Shown: positions 49,909-56,885 of the stretch, in pieces | Layout of the letters: every line of letters starts with the position of its first letter | How positions within the stretch are numbered: the stretch's first letter is position 1 | Source: Longimicrobium terrae | GTDB taxonomy: Bacteria; Gemmatimonadota; Gemmatimonadetes; Longimicrobiales; Longimicrobiaceae | Assembly: GCF_014202995.1 (NCBI RefSeq) | Contig: NZ_JACHIA010000001.1 | Coordinates: forward strand, 620,001 to 684,000 | Direction: 5' to 3' | DNA length: 64,000 bases | Notes under the pieces: model-generated | The model's input: the letters and a program-made list of their open reading frames with translations, nothing else | Databases searched by the model: none | What the model was told of the DNA's origin: nothing | Made by a program: the position numbers and the translations under genes

Positions 49909-50619
49909 TCAGGGCTCCGCCGGCCGCGCTTCCCCGCCCGGCCGCACGAGAAGGAGGATGCGCATGTCGATCAGGGCGTGCACGAGCATGGGGAGCCAGA
50001 GCGAGCCGGTGGCGAAGAACAGCGCGGAAAAGACCAGCGCCAGCACGGTCGTGCTGATCAGGCCGGCGATCCCCTGATAGCCGTGGTCGATGCCGAAGAC
50101 GACCGCCGCCGCGATCACCGCGCCGCCCACGCCCCACCCGACCGGCAGCGCCAGCATGTAGCGGATCAGAAAGCCGCGAAAGATGATCTCCTCGCCGATG
50201 CCGACGACGATGGAGAGCGCCGCCCACCAGCGCCGCGCCTGCGGGGTGTACGGAAGAAAGAATTCGATGGATTTGAGCGCGCCCCTCTGCTTTTCGCGCG
50301 CCTCCGGGTTCACGAGGCTGATGATGACGGGAATCATCGCGCCCAGCAGGAGCCCGCCGACGATGGGGAGCACCGTCCCCGGCTTTACCTCCGCGCCGAA
50401 GATGCGGTCGTGCGCGGGTGGCGTGAAGAGCTGGGCGAGCGACACCGTCGCCAGAAGGATCGCGCAGGCAATCACCTGCCACCCGATCGTCAGGCGGTAC
50501 GCGCGGATGCGGTCGCGCGGGTCGGTGGATGCCTTGAGCCGCTTCGTCTCCGCCCGGTCCCACAGGGGAAAGACGACGATCAGAAAGAGGACGAGAAGGT
50601 GGTGAAGGATCGCGGCCAC
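49909..50619 (-). CDS. CPBP-family intramembrane metalloprotease
   Basis: A 236-residue integral membrane protein from GTG 50619 (MAAILHHLLVLFLIVV); an ATG 19 codons upstream is an alternative. It has about six to eight helices. The CAAX-protease/bacteriocin-processing (CPBP, Abi) motifs are present: EEIIFRG (motif 1, tandem glutamates), FGIDHGYQG (motif 2, in place of the usual FGxxH) and LVHALID (motif 3). Members cut membrane-linked substrates and may protect against bacteriocins or process peptides. No peptide gene is adjacent, so the substrate is open. Confidence 0.87.
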   Translation of the reverse strand: MAAILHHLLVLFLIVVFPLWDRAETKRLKASTDPRDRIRAYRLTIGWQVIACAILLATVSLAQLFTPPAHDRIFGAEVKPGTVLPIVGGLLLGAMIPVIISLVNPEAREKQRGALKSIEFFLPYTPQARRWWAALSIVVGIGEEIIFRGFLIRYMLALPVGWGVGGAVIAAAVVFGIDHGYQGIAGLISTTVLALVFSALFFATGSLWLPMLVHALIDMRILLLVRPGGEARPAEP

Positions 50620-50839
50620 GTTCGTATCCCGGCAAACGAAAAGGCGCGCACTCCGGAAGCGGGCGCGCGCCTGCAATCTACGCCGAGTGCGGAGCGGGGG
50701 TCTACCTCACGTCCGGCATCATCGCCATCATTCCGGCCGTCACGATCAGGCCCCAGCAATCGTTGCTGGGACCCGGATCGATCCTCATGCGCGCGCGGCT
50801 GAGATCTCGACGTTGGGCGCACCCTCAGAAATCAAACGA

Positions 50840-51403
50840 ATGATTCCTCCCGAGCGGTTCACCACGGGCAGGTTGATCATCCGCCGGGCACAGCCGTCTG
50901 ATGCCGGCGCCATGTTCGAGCGGTGGGCGCAGGACCCCGACGTGACCAGATACCTCAGCTGGACGCCTCACCGGCGCGTTGAGGATACGGAAGCGTACCT
51001 CGCCTTCTGCACGAGGCAGTGGGAAGCGCGGCGCGAGTTCGTGTGGATGCTCCAGGCCGCGGAAAGCGACACGCTGATCGGCTCCATTTCCGCGCGGCCC
51101 GGCGACCACGGGATCAATCTGGGCTACCTGCTGACGAGGGATGCGTGGGGCGGCGGGCTCATGACGGAAGCCGCCACCGCTGTCACCGAGTGGTGGCTTG
51201 CGCAGGAGGGCGTCTTCCGCGTGTGGGCCACCTGCCACCCCGGCAACGCAGCCAGCGCCCGGGTGCTGGAGAAATCCGGCTTCCAGTTCGAAGGCCGGCT
51301 GCGGCGCTGGGAAGAGTATCCCAACGCAGGAGCGGAGCCGATGGATTCCCTCAGCTTCAGCCGCACGGTCCGGGAGCCATCCGCGCCGGACAATCGGCCG
51401 TAG
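50840..51403 (+). CDS. GNAT-family N-acetyltransferase (RimJ/RimL-like)
   Basis: A 187-residue acetyltransferase. The ATG at 50840 (MIPPERFTTGRLIIRRAQPSDAGAMFERW) begins the usual RimJ-like fold. The acetyl-CoA loop is in LGYLLTRDAWGGGLMTEAATAVTEWW (a variant of the R-x-x-G-x-G/A motif) and the end has WATCHPGNAASARVLEKSGFQFEGRLRRWEEY. It transfers an acetyl group to an amine of a protein N-terminus, antibiotic or small molecule; which one is not known. It is a single gene with no informative neighbours. Confidence 0.9.
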   Translation: MIPPERFTTGRLIIRRAQPSDAGAMFERWAQDPDVTRYLSWTPHRRVEDTEAYLAFCTRQWEARREFVWMLQAAESDTLIGSISARPGDHGINLGYLLTRDAWGGGLMTEAATAVTEWWLAQEGVFRVWATCHPGNAASARVLEKSGFQFEGRLRRWEEYPNAGAEPMDSLSFSRTVREPSAPDNRP

Positions 51404-51525
51404 GAGATGCGGGGCCATCCAGCCCTCGCGGATGACAAGCTTGCGCGCGGGCTCCGGGCCTCTGTGCGGCCAAGCCGCGGGCCGACGAGGATCGCGTTTT
51501 CCTTCACCATCACCCAAGTACCCTG

Positions 51526-51951
51526 ATGCGCTTTGTCCATTGCGCCGTGGCCACCCTGCTTGTCGCCGCGGCGGGCTGCGAGGACCTGATCGACCCAGAC
51601 CACTACCCCGTGACGGGTGAGTGGAGCGGACAGTACACGAATGCCGGTACACAGACGTTTCTGGACCTGCGGATGGTGGAGCGCAGTGGAGGCAGTCTGT
51701 CGGGAAGAATCACCCTCAGCCCGCTGGGTGCCGGCTCCGTCCAGGACAGCATTGTTGGTACGAATCGGAACCTCTGTGTCACCCTCCGCAGTGCGCGCGA
51801 CTCGCATGTGTACTTCCGGGGGAGCCTGGTGAATCCTACCTGGATCGACGGTGACTTCGAGCCCGATGGAGCCAACGTGCGGATGGCGTTTGCATCGAGC
51901 CCCGGGCCGGCCTATCCTCCGACCGGCTCCGTCCCGGACCACTGCGACTAG
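51526..51951 (+). CDS. Unknown lipoprotein, 141 residues
   Basis: A 141-residue protein with a lipoprotein signal: MRFVHCAVATLLVAAAGC (lipobox LVAAAGC, Cys at 18). The mature part begins EDLIDPDHYPVTGEWSGQYTN and appears to be a small beta-barrel (SLSGRITLSPLGAGSVQDSI, RDSHVYFRGSLV, WIDGDFEPDGANVRMAF), typical of periplasmic lipocalin-like lipoproteins, but no family can be named. It lies alone between the acetyltransferase gene and a terminator shared with the convergent DUF937 gene. Confidence 0.72.
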   Translation: MRFVHCAVATLLVAAAGCEDLIDPDHYPVTGEWSGQYTNAGTQTFLDLRMVERSGGSLSGRITLSPLGAGSVQDSIVGTNRNLCVTLRSARDSHVYFRGSLVNPTWIDGDFEPDGANVRMAFASSPGPAYPPTGSVPDHCD

Positions 51952-52069
51952 ATGCGGTCGCGCGGGTCGGTGGATGTGTTGCGGCGCGGACGAAGCGGAC
52001 GAGAAGGGAGCGGAGGCTCGCGGCCGCGTTCGAATCCCGGCAGAACGCGCATCCACACGGACGGAATGG

Positions 52070-52108
52070 AATGAAGCCCCGGCCGCGTGGTGCGGCCGGG
52101 GCTTCATT
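52070..52108. terminator. Bidirectional terminator between lipoprotein and DUF937 genes
   Basis: A 17-bp perfect stem AATGAAGCCCCGGCCGC with a 5-nt loop. It can serve the plus-strand lipoprotein gene and the minus-strand DUF937 gene. Confidence 0.85.
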
Positions 52109-52134
52109 CGCATCGTACATCTGCGGGGCGGGCG

Positions 52135-52713
52135 CTACCGAAGCGCTTTTCCCGCCATCCGCAGAAGGTCGTTCAGGGCGTTGCCGTCGCCGTCCAGGTC
52201 GAGCATGGAGCCCATCCCGGACCTCGCGTTTCCGCCCGCGGCGCCACCGAGAATCCCGCCCAGAACACCGCCCAATCCACCCTGCCCCGCCCCACCGGCC
52301 CCGTGCTGCTTCGCCAGGTAGGCCGTCACGAGCATGGCCAGCAGCGGCAGCATGCGCTTGAGCAGTTCCGGCGACAGGCCGGACTTGGCCGCGGCGTCCT
52401 GCGCCACCGTGCGGCTCACGTCCTTGGAGCCGAAGATCTGGCCCAGGATGTTGTTGCCCGAGTCCGCCGCGGCGGGCTGCGAGCCCGTCACGGCGTCCGG
52501 AGGGGCACCACCGCCCAGCTGGTTCAGCAGGCCGCCCAGCCCCGCCGCACCGGCCGGATTTGCCTGCGCCTGGTTCTTGAACCCGCCCATGATGGCGGGA
52601 AGCAGCGCCGCGGCCCCGCTCGCCGCCTGGGCTTCGGTGATGCCCAGCTGCTGGGCCACCGCCTGAATCCCGCCCGCCTGGGCCAGGATGTCCGTGCTGT
52701 CGGGGTTGGTCAT
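52135..52713 (-). CDS. DUF937-family protein
   Basis: A 192-residue protein starting MTNPDSTDILAQAGGIQAVAQQLGI. Its DUF937 (YidB-like) pattern is visible: LGITEAQAASGAAALLPAIMGGFKNQAQ, then a glycine-rich segment, FGSKDVSRTVAQDAAAKSGLSPELLKRMLPLLAMLVTAYLAKQ and another Gly-rich run (GGVLGGILGGAAGG). Its ATG overlaps the stop of the DUF3597 gene (ATGA), so they are one operon. The role of DUF937 proteins is not established. The product is probably cytoplasmic and may form oligomers through its Gly-rich linkers. Confidence 0.85.
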   Translation of the reverse strand: MTNPDSTDILAQAGGIQAVAQQLGITEAQAASGAAALLPAIMGGFKNQAQANPAGAAGLGGLLNQLGGGAPPDAVTGSQPAAADSGNNILGQIFGSKDVSRTVAQDAAAKSGLSPELLKRMLPLLAMLVTAYLAKQHGAGGAGQGGLGGVLGGILGGAAGGNARSGMGSMLDLDGDGNALNDLLRMAGKALR

Positions 52714-53135
52714 CCGTCCAGCAGGCTCTGGGGAACCTTGCCGCCATTCGCGGCGATGCGGGCAAGCACCGTCTTGTGCAGCCACACGTTCATCTTGGCC
52801 GAGTCGTCCATGAGCTGGGGCGGGCAGCCAAGCTCCACCGCCAGCTCCTTGCGGGCCGCGAGGCTGTTGTCGATCTCCAGCAGCGAGAGCAGGTCCACGA
52901 TGGAATGGCGCCAGTTCACCTCGTGCCCCGTCTTGGCCGCGAGCTGCTCCATGTGCGCCTCGACGTCCACGACCGACACGGGAACCGGGGCCGCCGGTGC
53001 CGCCGCGGGAGCGGGAGTGCCGGCGGGCCGTGCGGGAGCGGTGGTGGCGGGCGTACCCGCGGGCCGCGTGGGGGCCTTGTCCTTGTCGTCGCCGCCCAGC
53101 CCGAGCTTGGAAAGAATGCCTCCGAAGATACCCAT
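52710..53135 (-). CDS. DUF3597-family protein
   Basis: A 141-residue protein from the ATG at 53135 (MGIFGGILSKLGLGG). A proline/alanine-rich low-complexity linker (about 23-50) separates the N-terminal segment from a conserved C-terminal domain (VVDVEAHMEQLAAKTGHEVNWRHSIVDLLSLLEIDNSLAARKELAVELG, then AKMNVWLHKTVLARIA), as in DUF3597. It has been found with the DUF937 gene in many proteobacteria and actinobacteria. Function unknown; the pair may form a small self-assembling module. The stop overlaps the next start by four bases. Confidence 0.87.
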   Translation of the reverse strand: MGIFGGILSKLGLGGDDKDKAPTRPAGTPATTAPARPAGTPAPAAAPAAPVPVSVVDVEAHMEQLAAKTGHEVNWRHSIVDLLSLLEIDNSLAARKELAVELGCPPQLMDDSAKMNVWLHKTVLARIAANGGKVPQSLLDG

Positions 53136-53298
53136 GGTGCTTGCCCTTCGCGTTGGTGAAGCCACCCCGTCCAGCTCGTTGCCGGGTCGGGTGATCCGCG
53201 TGAAGGCAACCATAACCCGTGGCGCGAACGGCTAAAGCACGATACGTACCGATCTCGACATTTCGTGCCCTCGCCGCACAGTCGACGCCTCTGTGAAC

Positions 53299-53337
53299 AC
53301 ACAGGGCGCAGGGGAGACCGTCCCCGCGCCCTGTGTG
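53299..53337 (-). terminator. Terminator of the 80-residue ORF
   Basis: ACACAGGGCGC-AGGGGA hairpin with one bulged base, arms about 53299-53315 and 53321-53337, 28 bp after the stop at 53366. Confidence 0.7.
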
Positions 53338-53365
53338 GATCTGCCGCCGCCGTCTGCCGGCTGGT

Positions 53366-53608
53366 TCAACGGGCCGCCTCCGCACTCCTCCACTTCGCGG
53401 CGGCCTCGGAGGCGGCGCGCAGGTCATCGCCGAACTCCAGCACCGCTTCCGCCACCAGCTGATCCATCGACAGTTCGTCTTCGGGGACGTGGCGGGCGAG
53501 CTTGATGGAAGCCATGGCGATGGCCTCGAACGCGCCGAAGCGATCCGTCAGCATTTCCAGGAGCCGCCCCGGCGAGGCGAGGGTGCCGTTCGGAGATTCG
53601 GTTCTCAT
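53366..53608 (-). CDS. Small unknown protein, 80 residues
   Basis: An 80-residue helical, acidic protein (MRTESPNGTLASPGRLLEMLTDRFGAFEAIAMASIKLARHVPEDELSMDQLVAEAVLEFGDDL and on). A ribosome site (CGGAGG) lies six bases before the ATG and a terminator after the stop, so it is likely real. No domain is recognised. The next upstream 209 bp (53609-53817) hold no gene apart from the promoter of the HTH operon. Confidence 0.65.
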   Translation of the reverse strand: MRTESPNGTLASPGRLLEMLTDRFGAFEAIAMASIKLARHVPEDELSMDQLVAEAVLEFGDDLRAASEAAAKWRSAEAAR

Positions 53609-53739
53609 GGTTGTCCTCCGATCCTCTTGACCCCGGCCGTCCAGCAGGGCAACTTTGGCGAGCGGTCGGCCTTCGGGTCGGTTCGCGTGTGAGGCTGGGT
53701 CGTGCTTTCTTCGCGGGAGAGCGGCCCAGCCCTTTTCGT

Positions 53740-53817
53740 TTGCCCTGTGTTATCAATTTAGCTAACACGGCGGCTTGTGTCAACAGATTTGCTAACCTGT
53801 TTTAGGCAGGAGGTCGG
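53740..53817 (+). promoter_or_regulatory. Operator-like region of the HTH-nuclease operon
   Basis: Contains the inverted repeat GTGTTA-tcaatttagc-TAACAC (53746-53767) and a second half-site TTTGCTAACCTG, sharing GCTAAC with the first. The composition drops to AT-rich here. AGGAGG lies six bases before the GTG start. A repressor site is likely, probably for the HTH protein. Confidence 0.55.
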
Positions 53818-54057
53818 GTGGCGCGAGAAGAGATTGTAGCCTTGGTTCAGCGCGTTCTTCGGGACGGCCCATTCTCGATGCGCCAACTCGCCGAGGATGC
53901 CGGGCTGAGCTATGGTGTGCTCCGTTCTTGGGCGATGGGGCGCAGGACACCTACGGCCGAAAACCTCTCGCGCATGGCTGAAGGGTTCGACCACCGGGCC
54001 GAGCGTCTCCAGCGAATCGCGGGTGAGTTGCGCGACGCTGCGAAGCACCGGGCTTAA
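53818..54057 (+). CDS. Small helix-turn-helix protein (putative operon regulator)
   Basis: A 79-residue protein starting at a GTG with AGGAGGT five bases upstream. The N-terminal half is a helix-turn-helix: FSMRQLAEDAGLSYGVLRSWAMGRRTPTAENLSRMAEGFD, a Cro/C1-like (XRE-like) layout in which SYGVLRSW would be the recognition helix. The C-terminal helix (RAERLQRIAGELRDAAKHRA) may dimerise. The gene opens the operon; the nuclease gene follows 23 bp later. It is probably a repressor that senses operon state, as controllers in restriction and toxin systems do. GC is lower than in the backbone. Confidence 0.8.
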   Translation: MAREEIVALVQRVLRDGPFSMRQLAEDAGLSYGVLRSWAMGRRTPTAENLSRMAEGFDHRAERLQRIAGELRDAAKHRA

Positions 54058-54080
54058 CAACACTCCAGCGGGATAGATTA

Positions 54081-54992
54081 ATGCCAGCCGAGGCACGCCG
54101 GATCGCCGCAATTGTGTCTGACCTCCGGACGGCGATCACCCAGGCCGAGAATCTGTATGACCGCGTTATCTTGTCGGGCTTGCTGGACTACGGCGACGAG
54201 GACTTGGACCGCCAAAATGTCGAGTGGTGGATCGAAATCGTGTTCTTGAAGATTCTGGCTGCGGCAGGGTTTTTAGGACTCACTTCTATCGAGTCGCTGG
54301 TGAAGACCGATCTTGACACCGCCAAGGACGGTGGAGCGAACGGTTTCACCAAGATCGAAACCGGCCCTGATGAACCATTCTCGAAATGGCTTTCACGCCT
54401 GCGACAGTATACCGCCGCGATCGAGGTCCTCGGTGAAGTCCAGTCCGTGCACTCAATCACCAAGGATGTTGCTGAAATCCTACGAGCATGCCAGTACTCG
54501 ATTCTGGATGCGAAGGTTTATCCTGAGCCGCCTCGTAGCGAAGATGAGGTTCACAGGCGAATCGAGGCTGTGCTGAGGTGTGTGTTCCCGGATCTCAAGC
54601 ACAAGCCGATGCTGACGAAGCCCATTAAGAACTATCAGCCGGATACGGGGTTGCCCAGTATCCGAACTCTGATAGAGTACAAGTACCTAACTAAAGCCGC
54701 TGAAGCGCCGATCATCGCGGATCAGATCCTCGCCGATACTCGCGGATATCACTCCAGAGATTGGGACACCTTCATATACGTCGTTTACGAGACGAGACGA
54801 ATCAAGCCGGAGTCTGAGTGGAATCAGCTCTTGACTGAATCTGGTCTGGCGAACAACACGACGGCAATTGTCATCTCGGGCGAGCCTGCTCCCGACGAGG
54901 CGAGCCCTCTTGAACGTAAGTCGCGAGGTTCCGGTCGCCGCGGTGTGGCCCCCGCGCCCCCATCTGATTGGGGGCACGTGGGAGATGAATAG
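54081..54992 (+). CDS. PD-(D/E)XK nuclease-like protein
   Basis: A 303-residue protein. The C-terminal half carries a restriction-endonuclease-like core: D in NYQPDTGLPSIRTLIEYKY (D ... E-x-K, at about residues 187-201), then ADQILADTRGYHSRDWDTFIYVVYE, as in the PD-(D/E)XK domains attached to many defence genes. The N-terminal 100 residues are helical (LYDRVILSGLLDYGDEDLDRQNVEWWIEIVF). GC is about 53%, lower than the host. The downstream gene overlaps its end by 8 bp, so the two products are made together. A DNA-cutting or DNA-binding role in defence is my inference. Confidence 0.75.
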   Translation: MPAEARRIAAIVSDLRTAITQAENLYDRVILSGLLDYGDEDLDRQNVEWWIEIVFLKILAAAGFLGLTSIESLVKTDLDTAKDGGANGFTKIETGPDEPFSKWLSRLRQYTAAIEVLGEVQSVHSITKDVAEILRACQYSILDAKVYPEPPRSEDEVHRRIEAVLRCVFPDLKHKPMLTKPIKNYQPDTGLPSIRTLIEYKYLTKAAEAPIIADQILADTRGYHSRDWDTFIYVVYETRRIKPESEWNQLLTESGLANNTTAIVISGEPAPDEASPLERKSRGSGRRGVAPAPPSDWGHVGDE

Positions 54993-55992
54993 CATCGCAG
55001 TTCGAGCTTGGTATGTGAGCACTGCTCGGCTTCTCGAGCTAGTCGATTCCAAGCAGTTGGTGCCTGAGATGCGCCAAGCGTTGCTATCTCCGGACTCGAA
55101 CAGCAGTCGCGTCTTACTCGCGAATGCCCTCGGTCCACGGTTGATCGAGTACTTGCAGAGCGCGAACGTTCTACCGCTGCATAGCCTCGCTATAGCGGGA
55201 CAGCTGCGCCCAGGGATTCCATTTACCTATCAAGGGCACTTTTACGGTAAGGGTTTTGGTGCGAGTAACAGGACACCTCATGTCTCGCTATCGGAGAATC
55301 TGGTGGACGTTTTATCGGGAAAAAAGCTCGTTGTCAATTTTTCGAAGAGCGGCATCATCACTGACACTGCCTACACAAGGTTAAGCGGTTCGACTAACCT
55401 TTTCGCGTTCTGCTCAGTTACAGAGATCAGTGTTAGCGAGGTAAGAGCAGTGCCTTATCTGGTGGGTGACTTGGTGGAGCGTGTTAGCGGGCTGGATTTA
55501 CCCTTCACGGACCAACTGCGCCTCCGCGTGCAGGATATTGATCAGTTCGAAGGTATAGACTTTCGACAGCCAGTATCGAAAGCCGAATTCCAGCGTTTGA
55601 AGAATGTGCCTGAGCGAGTGGTCAAGGAACTGTTCTGCGAGCTACTTGGTGAGGAATCGGTCCCGAAGGACTGGGGCGGAGAAGAAGCCGATCTATTCTC
55701 CAGCAATCTAAGTGTTAATGGAAGGAAATCAGTAGCAGCGTTTCTGCTCAAAGGCCCGTCTCGGTTTCACGAGATGACCCCGGCTGATTGCGGCAAAAAC
55801 GGCGATCAGATATACCGGCTGTTCAATAGTCCTGCAGAAGTGTTTGTTGTCCAACATTGTCACAAGATTTCGCCTGCCGTGCGGAAAACGGTCGAGGCAT
55901 TCGCCTTGTCGAAGTATGCGGACTCCTGCAGATACACTTTTATTGACGGCTATGACACGGCGCGCATCCTCCGCGCGCATGGCCGATTGTAG
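54985..55992 (+). CDS. Unknown partner of the nuclease, putative effector
   Basis: A 335-residue protein from the ATG at 54985 (MNSIAVRAWYVSTARLLELVDSKQLVPEMRQALL), inside the end of the nuclease gene. I cannot name a family. The C-terminal segment AAFLLKGPSRFHEMTPADCGKNGDQIYRLFNSPAEVFVVQHCHKI has the pattern of a second restriction-endonuclease-like core (strand, GKNGDQI, strand VVQH), followed by AVRKTVEAFA and CRYTFIDGYDTARIL. The N-terminal domain might bind DNA or a ligand. It is co-translated with the nuclease and likely part of one complex; function is inferred only from context. Confidence 0.68.
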   Translation: MNSIAVRAWYVSTARLLELVDSKQLVPEMRQALLSPDSNSSRVLLANALGPRLIEYLQSANVLPLHSLAIAGQLRPGIPFTYQGHFYGKGFGASNRTPHVSLSENLVDVLSGKKLVVNFSKSGIITDTAYTRLSGSTNLFAFCSVTEISVSEVRAVPYLVGDLVERVSGLDLPFTDQLRLRVQDIDQFEGIDFRQPVSKAEFQRLKNVPERVVKELFCELLGEESVPKDWGGEEADLFSSNLSVNGRKSVAAFLLKGPSRFHEMTPADCGKNGDQIYRLFNSPAEVFVVQHCHKISPAVRKTVEAFALSKYADSCRYTFIDGYDTARILRAHGRL

Positions 55993-56110
55993 CGCCGCCA
56001 GCATTGCAAACCCGGGAAGAACTGGATTTTCCGTAGAGACCGCTTGGATAACTCGAGTTGTCACAGACGAATATCCCATGCAAGCTCCCCACATCAGTGC
56101 TGCGCCCCGC

Positions 56111-56139
56111 TGGACAAACACCCGCGAATCCGATAATCT
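56111..56139 (+). promoter_or_regulatory. Promoter of the toxin-antitoxin pair
   Basis: TGGACA (56111-56116), 17-bp spacer, TAATCT (56134-56139), 37 bp before the antitoxin ATG. The short stretch 55993-56110 holds no gene. Confidence 0.65.
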
Positions 56140-56175
56140 GATTCATGCGATTCACCTGTTCGCAAGGATCAGCCG

Positions 56176-56454
56176 ATGCACTTTTCTCCCTCAGTCACCG
56201 AAGTCGCCCGCAACTTCGCGGAGTACGTCAACCGCGTTGCTTTCCGGGGCGAACGCTTCGTCTTGATGCGCGGTCGCCGGGCAGTCGCGGAACTTCGTCC
56301 CGTGCCGATCGGCATGCGCCTCGGCGATCTGCCCGGGCTGCTTGCCTCCCTGCCACGTCTGAGTCCCGAGGACGCAGCAGCCTTCGAAGACGACCTGGAC
56401 ACCGCGCGCGGTCAGCTTGGAGCTCTGCCGGAGCACGACCCGTGGGAATCCTGA
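56176..56454 (+). CDS. Type II antitoxin, Phd/YefM-like
   Basis: A 92-residue protein starting MHFSPSVTEVARNFAEYVNRVAFRGERFVLMRGRRAVAELRPV, the pattern of a Phd/YefM or AbrB-like antitoxin N-terminus, which binds DNA. The C-terminal part (LGDLPGLLASLPRLSPEDAAAFEDDLDTARGQL) is acidic and probably wraps the toxin. Its stop lies 13 bp inside the toxin gene, so the two are translationally coupled. It should repress its own promoter at 56111. Confidence 0.85.
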   Translation: MHFSPSVTEVARNFAEYVNRVAFRGERFVLMRGRRAVAELRPVPIGMRLGDLPGLLASLPRLSPEDAAAFEDDLDTARGQLGALPEHDPWES

Positions 56455-56852
56455 TCGACACCAGCATCCTCATCGCGCACGAGCGGGGTCGGTTGGACAT
56501 CACCGCGCACCTCGCGGGACGTGAGGACGAAGAATTCTTTGTGTCCGTGATTACCGCCAGCGAACTGCTGCACGGTGTTCACCGCGCCCAGGATGCGAGC
56601 GTGCGGGCCCGCCGCTCAGCCTTTGTAGAAGCGTTGCTCGAACGCTTCCCGCTGATCGGCATCGAGCTTTCGACGGCCCGAGCGCACGCGCGGCTCTGGG
56701 CTGATCTGGCGGCTGCGGGAACTCCGATCGGTCCCAACGACCTCTGGCTCGCGGCGACCGCGGTCACGCACGGATTTTCGTTGGTCACCGCGAACCTGCG
56801 CGAATTCCGCCGCGTCCCAGGGCTCAACGTCGTGGAGTGGCCCGCCGCCTGA
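56442..56852 (+). CDS. vapC: PIN-domain toxin, VapC-like
   Basis: A 136-residue PIN-domain ribonuclease starting at GTG 56442 (MGILIDTSILIAHERGRLD). The acidic active-site residues are D6 in LIDTS, E in VITASELLHG, D in GPNDLWLAATA and the C-terminal NLREFRRVPGL. The start overlaps the antitoxin gene by 13 bp. VapC toxins cleave tRNA or rRNA; the partner antitoxin is directly upstream. The longer frame beginning at 56145 is not supported. Confidence 0.9.
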   Translation: MGILIDTSILIAHERGRLDITAHLAGREDEEFFVSVITASELLHGVHRAQDASVRARRSAFVEALLERFPLIGIELSTARAHARLWADLAAAGTPIGPNDLWLAATAVTHGFSLVTANLREFRRVPGLNVVEWPAA

Positions 56853-56885
56853 CGATCGGCTGCGGGCCGTTACGGGCTACGGCGC

